DNA of 64,000 nucleotides, taken from NCBI RefSeq assembly GCF_041893525.1, contig NZ_CP169068.1. One strand, given 5' to 3'. The position numbers and the translations under genes are program-made. Below are positions 19,616 through 28,376 of this stretch, piece after piece (positions within the stretch are counted from its first letter, which is position 1; each line of letters opens with the position of its first letter). Source of the stretch: Phaeobacter bryozoorum. Its GTDB lineage: Bacteria; Pseudomonadota; Alphaproteobacteria; Rhodobacterales; Rhodobacteraceae. The notes under the pieces are model-generated. The model was not told the origin of the DNA and ran no database searches. It was given only the letters and a program-made list of their open reading frames with translations.

Positions 19616-21262
19616 TCAGCCCACCAGCAGCGCCCTGGCGGCGGCGCGGGCCTCCGAGGTGATTGTATCACCTGAAACCATACGCGCCAGCTCATCGACC
19701 CGTTCGTCCTCATCCAGCGGCACCACCTGCGACAGCGTCTGCCCGTCGACAACCTGCTTCTGCACCCGCCAATGATGCGCGCCCTGGGCCGCCACCTGCG
19801 GCGAATGGGTCACAACCAGCACCTGCCCGCCATCTGCCAGCGCCTTCAGCCGCCGCCCCACGGCATCCGCCGTCGCGCCGCCCACGCCGCGGTCGATCTC
19901 GTCAAAGATCATCGTCTGATTGCCGGTCTCGCCGCGCAGGCAGACCTTCAGCGCCAGCAAAAAGCGGCTCAGCTCACCGCCCGAGGCGATCTTGTTCAGC
20001 GGCCCCGCAGGCGCGCCGGGGTTTGTGGCCACGGTAAAGGCAACCGCGTCCTTGCCCTCCGGTCCCGGCTCGGCCTCGGTCAGCCGTGTTTCAAACACCG
20101 CGCGTTCCATCTTGAGCGGGGCCAGCTCAGCCATCACCGCCGCATCCAGTGCCGCCGCCGTCTCCCGCCGCGCCGCCGAGAGCTGCGCCGCCGCCCCCGT
20201 ATAGGCCGCCTCGGCCTCGGCCAGTGCGGCCTCCTGATCGGCGAGATCCTGATCCCCGGCGTCCACCGCCGCCAGTTTCTCGCGCAGGGTTTCAGCATAG
20301 CCGCCCAGATCATCAGGCAGCACATCATGTTTGCGGGCCAGCGCGCGGATGGCAAACAGCCGCTCCTCGCTCTCTTCCAGCTCACCGGGATTGAACTCCA
20401 GCCCGTCGAGCACACGGGCAACGCCATCCTGCGCCTCACCCAGTTCGATCATCGCCCGCAACAGCGCCGCAATCGGCGCATCCAGCGCCGAGTCTGCCTG
20501 CGCAGAGACCCCTTCCAGCCAGCGCTGCGCATCCCCCAGTGCCGTCTCGGCACCATCGGTCAGGATGCTCTGGGCGCGCTGGATATCGCCACGGATCCGC
20601 TCGGCGGACTGCATCTCGCGGCGGCGCTGATCCAGTGCAGCATCCTCGCCGGGCTGCGGGTCAAGCGCGTCCAGCTCCGCCACCGCATGGCGCAGGAAAT
20701 CCTCTTCGGCGCGGATGGCCTCCAGCGCGGCGCGGGTTTCGGCAACGCTCTTTCGGGCGCGGCTGGCAGCGGCCCAGCGATCGCGGACGGTCCGCAGAAG
20801 ATCGCCAAGACCGGCAAACTCATCCAGCATGGCGCGGTGGCCGCGCGGGTTCAGCAGGCCCCGGTCATCATGCTGGCCATGCAATTCCAGCAGCGTGTCC
20901 GACAGCGCCCGCAGTACCTCGCCCGAACAGCGCCGGTCATTGACCCAGGCGGTCTTGCGTCCCTCGGCGGTGTTCACCCGGCGCAACAGCAGCGTATCGC
21001 CTCCGGGCAGCCCCGCCTCAGCCAGCACCGCATGGGCCGGATGGTCGGGCGACAGCTCGAACTCGGCCAGCACCTCCCCCTGTTTGGCGCCCTGGCGCAC
21101 CAGTTCGGCCCGGCCCCGCCAGCCCAGCACAAAACCAAGCGAATCCAGCAGGATCGACTTGCCGGCCCCGGTCTCCCCGGTCAGCACGTTGAGACCCGGC
21201 TGAAAATTCAGCTCAAGATGGTCGATGATCAGGATATCGCGAATATCAAGCGCGCGCAGCAT
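19616..21262 (-). CDS. recN: DNA repair protein RecN
   Basis: A 548-residue SMC-like ATPase for double-strand break repair. Walker A is GETGAGKS (about 29-36), the signature Leu-Ser region is ASGGELSRFLLALK, and Walker B is TMIFDEIDRGVGG. The middle is long coiled coil with a break near residues 240-300, as expected for RecN. It starts 28 bp after bamD, so the two are probably cotranscribed. RecN is a classic SOS gene; the nearest LexA-type site is upstream of bamD at 22721. Confidence 0.97.
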   Translation of the reverse strand: MLRALDIRDILIIDHLELNFQPGLNVLTGETGAGKSILLDSLGFVLGWRGRAELVRQGAKQGEVLAEFELSPDHPAHAVLAEAGLPGGDTLLLRRVNTAEGRKTAWVNDRRCSGEVLRALSDTLLELHGQHDDRGLLNPRGHRAMLDEFAGLGDLLRTVRDRWAAASRARKSVAETRAALEAIRAEEDFLRHAVAELDALDPQPGEDAALDQRRREMQSAERIRGDIQRAQSILTDGAETALGDAQRWLEGVSAQADSALDAPIAALLRAMIELGEAQDGVARVLDGLEFNPGELEESEERLFAIRALARKHDVLPDDLGGYAETLREKLAAVDAGDQDLADQEAALAEAEAAYTGAAAQLSAARRETAAALDAAVMAELAPLKMERAVFETRLTEAEPGPEGKDAVAFTVATNPGAPAGPLNKIASGGELSRFLLALKVCLRGETGNQTMIFDEIDRGVGGATADAVGRRLKALADGGQVLVVTHSPQVAAQGAHHWRVQKQVVDGQTLSQVVPLDEDERVDELARMVSGDTITSEARAAARALLVG

Positions 21263-21290
21263 GGCCCGGCCCCAATTGCGGAAGTGGCAA

Positions 21291-22139
21291 TTACAGCCAC
21301 TCCCCCTTGATGGACTGACGGTAGATCTGGCTCAGCCAGTTGTTGCCAACATCGCGCATTTTCAGCCCGTTGTCTGTCAGCAGCTTAAAGCTGTCCTCAT
21401 ACCATTCGGTCGATTGATAGTTATGGCCCAGAATGGCACCGGCGGTCTGCGCCTCATTCACCAGCCCCAGCGACAGATAGGCCTCGACCAGACGGTGCAG
21501 CGCCTCTGCGGTATGGGTTGTGGTCTGGAAATCCTCGACCACAACGCGGAACCGGTTCACCGCCGAGGTATAATGCCCCTTGCGCAGATAGTAGCGGCCG
21601 ATCTCCATCTCCTTGCCCGCCAGATGGTCAAAGGCAAGGTCGAACTTCAGGATTGCCGAGCTGGCATATTCGCTGTCCGGGTAGACCTCGATCACGGTGC
21701 GCAGCGATTGCAGCGCCTGAAAGGTCAGGCCCTGATCGCGGCCCACTTCGTCGATCTGATCATAGTAGCTCAGCGCCAGCAGATACTGCGCATAAGCGGC
21801 GTCTTCTTCGGTCGGGTAGAAGTCGATATAGCGCTGTGCGGCAGCGCGGCTGTCCTCGTAGTCACGCCCCAGATGATAGGCATAGGCCTGCATGATCAGG
21901 GCCTGTTTCGCCCAGGAGGAATAGGGGTAAAGACGTTCGATCTCGGAGAAGTAAAAGGCCGCATCCTCGGTCCGGTTGCGCTCCATCTCGAATTCGCCGC
22001 GCTCGTAGATCTGCTCCGGGGTGAACCCGTCAAGTGGCTGCGAACTCTTGGCCGCGCCCCCGTCTCCGCCACATCCCGAAAGCGCAGCTACGAGTAGAAC
22101 CGCGCCGATGGTTTTGGCTGCCGCCCCCATGCCCATCAT
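21291..22139 (-). CDS. bamD: Outer-membrane assembly lipoprotein BamD
   Basis: A 282-residue lipoprotein of the BAM complex, which inserts beta-barrel proteins into the outer membrane. A signal peptide ends in the lipobox LSGC, making Cys23 the lipidated residue. Five TPR-like repeats follow (EQIYERGEFEMERNRTEDAA, AAYAQYLLALSYYDQI, YYLRKGHYTSAVNRFRVV). Length suits the family. It lies between lpxC, with a 641-bp gap, and recN, an alphaproteobacterial arrangement. Confidence 0.95.
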   Translation of the reverse strand: MMGMGAAAKTIGAVLLVAALSGCGGDGGAAKSSQPLDGFTPEQIYERGEFEMERNRTEDAAFYFSEIERLYPYSSWAKQALIMQAYAYHLGRDYEDSRAAAQRYIDFYPTEEDAAYAQYLLALSYYDQIDEVGRDQGLTFQALQSLRTVIEVYPDSEYASSAILKFDLAFDHLAGKEMEIGRYYLRKGHYTSAVNRFRVVVEDFQTTTHTAEALHRLVEAYLSLGLVNEAQTAGAILGHNYQSTEWYEDSFKLLTDNGLKMRDVGNNWLSQIYRQSIKGEWL

Positions 22140-22477
22140 GTTCGCCTAACCTCACCGTCATTTACTTACGGGTGTGAACCCCGGTTCTGCCCGGTCTAGC
22201 ACATTCAATTGACGCGCAAAACGTCTTTAACCGATTTCCCGCCCACTTGGCAGAGAAAGCGCGGCGGGGTCAAGAGTGCGAAGCAGCCCCGGCCCGCCAC
22301 AACATGGCCCACGCCAGCCGATACCCCATGCCGCGCCGGGGTTCGCCGCATCCGAAAACATTGGTCAATATGAGGTGAGCGCTGCAAGGATCCGAACCAA
22401 ACGGGATCTGGACAAGTCCCGGCAAGCCGCTTTGGGGCACGCTGAGGCCGCGCGCTGCGCCGTGAAGCCGCCGGTGT

Positions 22478-22533
22478 GATCTTCGAACCGCCCCGCCCCT
22501 CTAGGGTCACGACCTAAGGACGGCTCGAAGATC
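22478..22533. repeat. 13-bp inverted repeat
   Basis: GATCTTCGAACCG (22478-22490) and CGGCTCGAAGATC (22521-22533) pair at 12 of 13 positions around a 30-nt loop. No T-run follows. Confidence 0.6.
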
Positions 22534-22720
22534 TCCCCCGGTGCCCCCGGCGCAATCTGCCCCGGTCGGGCTGCGCCAACGCATAGGCCTGTATTGGATC
22601 GAACTGTGGTGCAGTCTGCGCCCGGCGTCTGTGCTGCAATCATCAGTTCGCGAGAGACCGGAGTGCTGTCGTTGCAGCCCGCGGTCCGGTTGGCGCCGGG
22701 TGCACCCCGATTGTCCGGGG

Positions 22721-22735
22721 GAACCCAGGTTGAAC
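22721..22735 (-). promoter_or_regulatory. LexA-type SOS box candidate upstream of bamD-recN
   Basis: GAACCCAGGTTGAAC equals GTTC-N7-GTTC on the minus strand, the alphaproteobacterial LexA consensus. It lies just after lpxC, 580 bp before bamD and upstream of recN, a gene commonly under SOS control. Confidence 0.45.
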
Positions 22736-22780
22736 GTCAGGCCCCCCAGCCGACGTTCCCGCCCGATAGCCTCAATTCAG

Positions 22781-23716
22781 TTACGCAACGCGGCGCGCAT
22801 CGGTCGGGATCTCCGCCCAGACCAGCCCCTGCCCCGGCAGGCGCGCTGCCATCGCCGCATCGCAGCTCACCTGACGCACCGCGCCGGATGTCGCAAAGAC
22901 CGCCCGCAGCAATGTGTTGGTCAGCGAATGACCGGCACGCTCGCCGATATAGTGGCCAAAGACCGGGCCACCCGCCAGCGACAGGTCACCAAGCGCGTCC
23001 AGCATCTTGTGGCGCACCGGCTCATCCGAGTGGCGCAGCCCCGCGCCGCTCTCGACCTGCGGGCCGTCGAACACAACCGCGTTCTCGCCGGGGACACCCC
23101 CCAGCGCCAGACCATTGGCCTGCATGCTTTCGACGTCAACGCGACGGCAGAAGGTGCGGCTGTCGCAAAGCTCACGCGCAAAGGCACCATTGCGCAGATC
23201 CAGCGTCTTGCTCTGACGGCCAATCGCCGTCTCGGCAAAGTCGATGTGGAACTCGATGGTCAGGCGGTTGCTCGGCAACAGGGTGGCGGTGGCACCGTCA
23301 TGGCTGACACTCACCGGCTTCAGGATCTGATAGGCGGTGACCGGCGCCGCAAGGCGCTGAATACCGGTCTGCATGATGCCCCGCACGAAATGCGCCGAAG
23401 ACCCATCCATGATCGGCACTTCCGGGCCGTCGATATCAATCATCACATTGTGGATGCCACAGCCCGCCAGCGCGGCCATGATATGCTCCACCGTGGAAAC
23501 CGAAACACCGGAGGCATTGACCAGCCGCGTGCACAATGGCGTCCGCTCGACCCGGTCCCAAAGCGCCGGCACCATGGTGTTGCCCAAAGCGATGTCAGTG
23601 CGCCGGAAGCAGATCCCGTGGCCAGCCGATGCAGGCTTCAGGATCATGCGAACGGGTTTGCCGGAGTGGAGCCCCACACCGGCAAACGTCACTGATGCTT
23701 TAAGCGTATTCTGCAC
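22781..23716 (-). CDS. lpxC: UDP-3-O-acyl-N-acetylglucosamine deacetylase
   Basis: A 311-residue zinc enzyme for the committed step of lipid A synthesis, acting in the cytoplasm. Motifs are SGKPVRMILKP, VSTVEHIMAALAG (zinc ligand His78), MDGSSAHFV, and HKMLDALGDLSLAG, which supplies the second His and the Asp ligand. The start is GTG at 23716 (MQNTLKASVTFAG); no in-frame ATG lies nearby. Its position after ftsZ is classical for the dcw cluster, with a terminator between them. Confidence 0.96.
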   Translation of the reverse strand: MQNTLKASVTFAGVGLHSGKPVRMILKPASAGHGICFRRTDIALGNTMVPALWDRVERTPLCTRLVNASGVSVSTVEHIMAALAGCGIHNVMIDIDGPEVPIMDGSSAHFVRGIMQTGIQRLAAPVTAYQILKPVSVSHDGATATLLPSNRLTIEFHIDFAETAIGRQSKTLDLRNGAFARELCDSRTFCRRVDVESMQANGLALGGVPGENAVVFDGPQVESGAGLRHSDEPVRHKMLDALGDLSLAGGPVFGHYIGERAGHSLTNTLLRAVFATSGAVRQVSCDAAMAARLPGQGLVWAEIPTDARRVA

Positions 23717-23882
23717 GATGGCCTCATTCCGTAAGGGTGGGCCGTACTTGGGCCCTTGTTGCGGAACAGAGGTAAGGTGTCACTTCGTTAGGCTCAACTC
23801 AATCTTTGTAACGGAATGAAACATCCCTGTAACAGATCGGCAAAACCCTGCCCAACCGGCACCAACTCGCTGATTCAAAACG

Positions 23883-23912
23883 AAAAAAGGTCGCCATATG
23901 GCGACCTTTTTG
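23883..23912. terminator. Bidirectional terminator after ftsZ
   Basis: GGTCGCC-ATAT-GGCGACC is flanked by A6 on one side and T5 on the other, giving a long palindrome 18 bp after the ftsZ stop. It should work on both strands. Confidence 0.9.
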
Positions 23913-23929
23913 ACTTATATGTGATCAGC

Positions 23930-25708
23930 TCAGTTGGCTTGACGGCGCAGGAATGCGGGAATTTCGATGCGTTCCTGCTCAGGGTTCGCCTGCCGCTGCG
24001 GCTGCGCTGCGGGTGCCGCCTGCTGGCCGTGATGCGCAACCTGGGGCTGGTGCATCGGGGCCTGCTGTGCGGCGGCCTGCTGCATGGGCGGCTGCTGACG
24101 TGCCGGTTGCTGCGGCTTAGCGGCCTGGCCTTCAGCGGCGCTGCCGGTCATGCGATGGATCAGCGAATTGAGCCCAAAGCGGCGCTGTTCGTGACCCGCT
24201 GCGGCGGGCTGCTGCACCTGCTGAGGCTGCTGCTGCACCTGCTGCGGAGCCCGCGGCTGAACCGTGTCGATCGACGGGCGCTGCTGCATCTGTGTCTGCT
24301 GCATCGGCTGCTGAGGCTGGGCGCGCTGCGCAGCCGCCTGAAGCCGCACGATCGCCTCTGGCGACGGGGTACCGGGTGCGGGCGCCTTTGGTGCCACAAA
24401 GCTCTCGGCCTGATGGGCCGCAACTTCGGCCTGCGGCTGGAATTCCGGCGCGGGCGTGCCCTGATAGGCCGGTGCGGGCAGACCGTCGGCGCCCAGCTGT
24501 TCGCCTGCGTCCTCCAGCACTTCTTCATAGTGACCTTCAGCGGCGGCCTGACCATCGTCGAATTCCGCAAACAGCGACGGCTCTTCCTGAGCGGCGGCCA
24601 CGGGTTCGGCGGCAGCTGCGGGCTGCTCAACCGGGGTGCTCAGCTCCAGCGGCGCGGCGCTGCGGCTGTCTTCAACGCTGACGGTCTGCTTCAGCGGTGC
24701 CGACATCGGACGGCGCGGCACCGGAATGTCGGAGTGCACATCCACGGCATCAATACCGGTGGCCACAACGGAAACCCGCATCTTGCCTTCCATCGCGGTG
24801 TCGAGGGTCGAGCCGACGATGATGTTTGCGTTGGGATCGACCTCTTCGCGAATGCGGTTGGCCGCTTCGTCCAGTTCAAACAGGGTCAGGTCATGTGCGC
24901 CGGTGATGTTGATCAGAACACCCTTCGCGCCCTTGAGGCTGATTTCGTCCAGCAGCGGGTTCGCGATGGCCTTCTCGGCGGCCTGCACCGCGCGATCTTC
25001 GCCCTCGGCCTCGCCGGTGCCCATCATCGCCTTGCCCATCTCGTCCATCACGGCGCGCACGTCCGCAAAGTCGAGGTTGATGAGACCCGGACGCACCATC
25101 AGATCGGTCACGCCTTTGACACCCTGATAAAGGACATCATCCGCCATCGAGAACGCCTCGGTGAAGGTGGTCTTTTCATTGGCCAGACGGAACAGATTCT
25201 GGTTCGGAATGATGATCAGCGTATCGACGACCTTTTGCAGGGCTTCGACACCCTCCTCGGCCTGACGCATCCGCTTGTTGCCTTCGAACTGGAACGGCTT
25301 GGTGACAACACCAACGGTCAGCACACCCAGTTCACGGGCGGCCTGCGCGATGATCGGCGCAGCCCCGGTGCCGGTGCCGCCGCCCATACCTGCGGTGATA
25401 AAGCACATATGCGCGCCCGCGAGGTGATCAACGATCTGTTCAATGCTTTCTTCAGCAGCGGCAGACCCAACCGAGGGGCGCGCGCCGGCGCCCAGACCTT
25501 CGGTGACTTTGATGCCCAGCTGGACGCGGCTTTTGGAGGCGCTTTGCTGCAGCGCCTGCGCGTCGGTATTGGCGACGACAAAATCCACGCCGTCCAGCTG
25601 TTTGTCGATCATGTTGTTGACGGCATTGCCGCCTGCCCCGCCGACGCCAAACACGGTAATCCGGGGCTTCAGCTCTTCCTGGCCGGGCATCGAAAGGTTC
25701 AAGGTCAT
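23930..25708 (-). CDS. ftsZ: Cell division protein FtsZ
   Basis: A 592-residue tubulin-like GTPase that forms the Z-ring. The GTPase core (about 12-320) has ITVFGVGGAGGNAV, the signature GGGTGTG (109-115) and NANIIVGSTLD. The C-terminal conserved peptide is IEIPAFLRRQAN, which binds FtsA. The linker between them (about 255 residues) is very long and rich in Gln, Pro and Ala, typical of alphaproteobacteria. ATG 25708 (MTLNLSMPG) is chosen; the frame runs open to 25771 but that extension is unlike the family. A terminator follows; a CtrA-type site lies upstream. Confidence 0.97.
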   Translation of the reverse strand: MTLNLSMPGQEELKPRITVFGVGGAGGNAVNNMIDKQLDGVDFVVANTDAQALQQSASKSRVQLGIKVTEGLGAGARPSVGSAAAEESIEQIVDHLAGAHMCFITAGMGGGTGTGAAPIIAQAARELGVLTVGVVTKPFQFEGNKRMRQAEEGVEALQKVVDTLIIIPNQNLFRLANEKTTFTEAFSMADDVLYQGVKGVTDLMVRPGLINLDFADVRAVMDEMGKAMMGTGEAEGEDRAVQAAEKAIANPLLDEISLKGAKGVLINITGAHDLTLFELDEAANRIREEVDPNANIIVGSTLDTAMEGKMRVSVVATGIDAVDVHSDIPVPRRPMSAPLKQTVSVEDSRSAAPLELSTPVEQPAAAAEPVAAAQEEPSLFAEFDDGQAAAEGHYEEVLEDAGEQLGADGLPAPAYQGTPAPEFQPQAEVAAHQAESFVAPKAPAPGTPSPEAIVRLQAAAQRAQPQQPMQQTQMQQRPSIDTVQPRAPQQVQQQPQQVQQPAAAGHEQRRFGLNSLIHRMTGSAAEGQAAKPQQPARQQPPMQQAAAQQAPMHQPQVAHHGQQAAPAAQPQRQANPEQERIEIPAFLRRQAN

Positions 25709-26146
25709 GCTCGTTCCGCCTGTGTTATCAGCCCTCCCGCAAGGGCCTATTCCTGTCCATCTTTGCGACAATCCTACCGCGCAGCACGAGTCGCGTCATC
25801 CAAAAAAGCGCTATTTTCCACAAAATATAGACATAGTATTGTCTAATTTCGCGACATTTCGCCGATTTTGGCAAATGCTGTGGAAAGCCCAGCAACACAC
25901 CACAACATGACGGCAGCCTCCGAAAACCAAAGCCCTCGAAAGCACATCTCGTCACTGATACTGGTGGCCACTGCTCGGCCTACATGCGCCGCATGATGCG
26001 ATCGTTACCGGAACATTAACGCGGCAGGATTTCGCTGTCACCCGCGAAACCACTTTGCCAGCAAAGTTTTTCGTTAACATTTGATTAATGAAGACGGCGC
26101 TGCGAAGGCGCGGAGCGGGCCTGTCCCCCCTACTCCGACAGAGGCC
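25709..26146. other. 438-bp ftsA-ftsZ gap, probable ftsZ promoter region
   Basis: No gene seen. It is AT-richer than its surroundings and contains a CtrA-type site (26074-26088), a further ATTAAC half-site near 26012, and AT-rich tracts near 25810-25860. It probably carries ftsZ promoters separate from ftsQA. Confidence 0.65.
26074..26088. promoter_or_regulatory. CtrA-type binding site upstream of ftsZ
   Basis: TTAACATTTGATTAA matches TTAA-N7-TTAA exactly. In Caulobacter, CtrA represses ftsZ; whether it does so in this lineage is unknown. Confidence 0.55.
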
Positions 26147-27481
26147 TCACCAGTTGTCGCGGAACCATTTTACCGCCCGTTTCAGCGTGCCGCTGGCGTT
26201 GCGGTCCACCGGCATCTCAAAATCCCACCACTCATCCTGCGGATGGGCGGCAAACAGGCTGAGACCAACGGCGGAGGCAAAGCCGGGACCGGTTGCCGAC
26301 TGCGGCAGGCCGTGAACCCGCAAAGGCCGGCCGAGGCGCACCTGCTGCCCCAGAACCCGGCTCGCCAGCCCGTCCAGACCCATAATCTGGCTGGAGCCTC
26401 CGGTCAGCACGATCTGCTGGCTTGGCAGGCTGTCAAACCCGGCGGCATCCAGACGGGCGCGCACCTCTTCAAGGATCTCTTCGACGCGCGGCCGCATGAT
26501 CCCGATCAGTTCAGCCCGGCTGACAGTGCGGCGGTCATGTTCCCAGTCGCCGGTATCGGCGTGGATATCAATCATCTCGCGGTCATCGGCGCCGGTGGCA
26601 TGGACGCCACCGTGAAAGGTCTTGATCCGCTCGGCGTTGGCCGTTGGCACCCCCAGCCCCATAGAAATATCGCTGGTGATGTGATCACCGCCCATACGCA
26701 CCGCATCGGCATAGATCATATGTTTCTTCATAAAGACCGAAATCGAGGTCGAGCCGCCGCCCATGTCGATACAGGCCGCCCCCAGCTCCTGCTCATCCTC
26801 AACCAGTGCCGCAAACCCGGACGCGTATGCGGAGGACGCGATGCCCGCCAGCTCCAGATCACAGCGCTGGATGCAGCGCACGAGGTTCTGCACGGTCAGC
26901 GCATCAACCGTCAGCATGTGCATATCCGCCGCCAGCGTCTGCCCCATCTGCCCGCGCGGGTCATTCAGACCCGACCGGTTGTCCAGCGCAAAGTTCACCG
27001 GCTGGGCATGCAGCACCTCGCGTCCGGCGCCATATTCCGGCACCTCACAGGCCGCCAGCACGCGGGCGATTTCATTCTCGGTCACCACCTGACCTTCCAG
27101 ATCCACCTGCGCATCCAGCCCGTAGGATCGCGGATTGGCCCCGGAAAAACAGGCGATCACATGATCCACCCGCACCTCGGCCATCTTCTGCGCGGCCTGA
27201 ACAGCCGTGCGGATCGCACGTTCGGTTTCCTGCATGGCGGTGATCTCGCCGAACTGCACCCCGCGCGAGCGCGTGGTGGCCGCGCCGATCACCCGGAACC
27301 CCGACTGCCCCGCCAGGGACCCAATGGAATTATCCTCGCTCAGCCGCCCGGTGCCGTCGAAACGCAGCACCAGACAGGCAATCTTGGAACTGCCCACATC
27401 CAGAATGGCCACAACACCGCGCTGCATCGCCTGACGTCGCATCTGCCGCATGGCTCTTTGGGATTGGTAGAGATCGGTCAT
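26147..27481 (-). CDS. ftsA: Cell division protein FtsA
   Basis: A 444-residue actin-like ATPase that tethers FtsZ to the inner membrane and recruits later divisome proteins. Visible parts are VVAILDVGSSKIACLVL (phosphate 1), GAACIDMGGGSTSISVF (phosphate 2), the 1C subdomain, VLTGGSSQIMGLDGLA, and a C-terminal amphipathic helix TLKRAVKWFRDNW for membrane binding. It starts 1 nt after the ftsQ stop, so the two are coupled. Confidence 0.96.
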   Translation of the reverse strand: MTDLYQSQRAMRQMRRQAMQRGVVAILDVGSSKIACLVLRFDGTGRLSEDNSIGSLAGQSGFRVIGAATTRSRGVQFGEITAMQETERAIRTAVQAAQKMAEVRVDHVIACFSGANPRSYGLDAQVDLEGQVVTENEIARVLAACEVPEYGAGREVLHAQPVNFALDNRSGLNDPRGQMGQTLAADMHMLTVDALTVQNLVRCIQRCDLELAGIASSAYASGFAALVEDEQELGAACIDMGGGSTSISVFMKKHMIYADAVRMGGDHITSDISMGLGVPTANAERIKTFHGGVHATGADDREMIDIHADTGDWEHDRRTVSRAELIGIMRPRVEEILEEVRARLDAAGFDSLPSQQIVLTGGSSQIMGLDGLASRVLGQQVRLGRPLRVHGLPQSATGPGFASAVGLSLFAAHPQDEWWDFEMPVDRNASGTLKRAVKWFRDNW

Positions 27482-27482
27482 A

Positions 27483-28376
27483 TCATAGCCCGCCTGCGTT
27501 CAACTGTCGGATCCGCCACCAGTCCTCGACGGCGTTTTCGGTCATTCTTACGGTTGGACGCGCCGCCAGGCGCATATCCACCACCGCCACATCACGCTCC
27601 AGAAGGTCGCGCACTTCGCTGACGGCAATCACCCGCTCCAATGCGGGCACCGGATTTTCGGCCGGCAGCATGATCCGCTGGCCACGGTCCAGCACCAGAT
27701 CCCAGCGCCGTTCGCCAATCCGCACCAGCCCACGCATCCGCGGTCCCAGCGGCTTGGCCACCGCAAACAGCCGCAGCGCCTCCTCAATGGCGTCGTCGGC
27801 ATTGCGCCCGGCCACCAGCGGCAGATCCGGGTGCATATTGCGCGCGCCCAGCTCAGCCACATGCACGCCATTGGCATCCAGCAGCGCCAGACCTTCGCGG
27901 CTGCGCCAGACAACTGCGGGTTTGCGCTCTTCCACCGTGACCTGAAGCACCCCACCCGGGCGGATCCGCACATCCGCCGTCCGCACCGGATCCAGACCGG
28001 TGATTTCATCGCGGATCTGGGCCAGATCCAGATCGAAGGAGCTGATGGGAAAATCAATCGGCACCACTTCGCGAATATCTTCGGCCACGCTGCGCCCCGC
28101 CCCGTCGATGGCCATCACATTGACCATGAATTCGGGGCGCTCCTCGATCGAGGCCCGCAGATCGCTGATCATCACCTGCAACCGGTCGCGTCGCGCCTCA
28201 TCCGCCATGAACACGGTGCCGGCCACAAAGACCAGACAGAAGGGAATGCCAAAACGCACACCAAAGCGAATGCCCGGCGTCAGCATCCAGCGCTGGATGC
28301 GATAGGTCAGACGGGAGGGGGCAGGATCGGAACGCCCCTCGCGGGGTTTGCGAAACCGCGTGATCAGCGAGGGCAT
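27483..28376 (-). CDS. ftsQ: Cell division protein FtsQ
   Basis: A 297-residue bitopic inner-membrane protein linking early and late divisome parts. A short basic cytoplasmic N-terminus is followed by one membrane helix (about 40-58, FGIPFCLVFVAGTVFMA), a POTRA domain (FMVNVMAIDGAGRSVAEDIREVV) and the FtsQ beta domain (VEERKPAVVWRSREGLALLDANG). It overlaps ddl by 13 nt and is followed by ftsA after 1 nt. Confidence 0.95.
   Translation of the reverse strand: MPSLITRFRKPREGRSDPAPSRLTYRIQRWMLTPGIRFGVRFGIPFCLVFVAGTVFMADEARRDRLQVMISDLRASIEERPEFMVNVMAIDGAGRSVAEDIREVVPIDFPISSFDLDLAQIRDEITGLDPVRTADVRIRPGGVLQVTVEERKPAVVWRSREGLALLDANGVHVAELGARNMHPDLPLVAGRNADDAIEEALRLFAVAKPLGPRMRGLVRIGERRWDLVLDRGQRIMLPAENPVPALERVIAVSEVRDLLERDVAVVDMRLAARPTVRMTENAVEDWWRIRQLNAGGL

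Larger units (their letters stand above)
22140..22780. other. 641-bp gap between lpxC and bamD
   Basis: No convincing gene. Frames here (for example 22365-22643 minus) have random-looking Arg/Pro/Ala composition. It holds an imperfect 13-bp inverted repeat (22478-22533) and a LexA-type direct repeat (22721-22735). It is unusually long for this otherwise compact cluster and could hold a small RNA. Confidence 0.6.
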
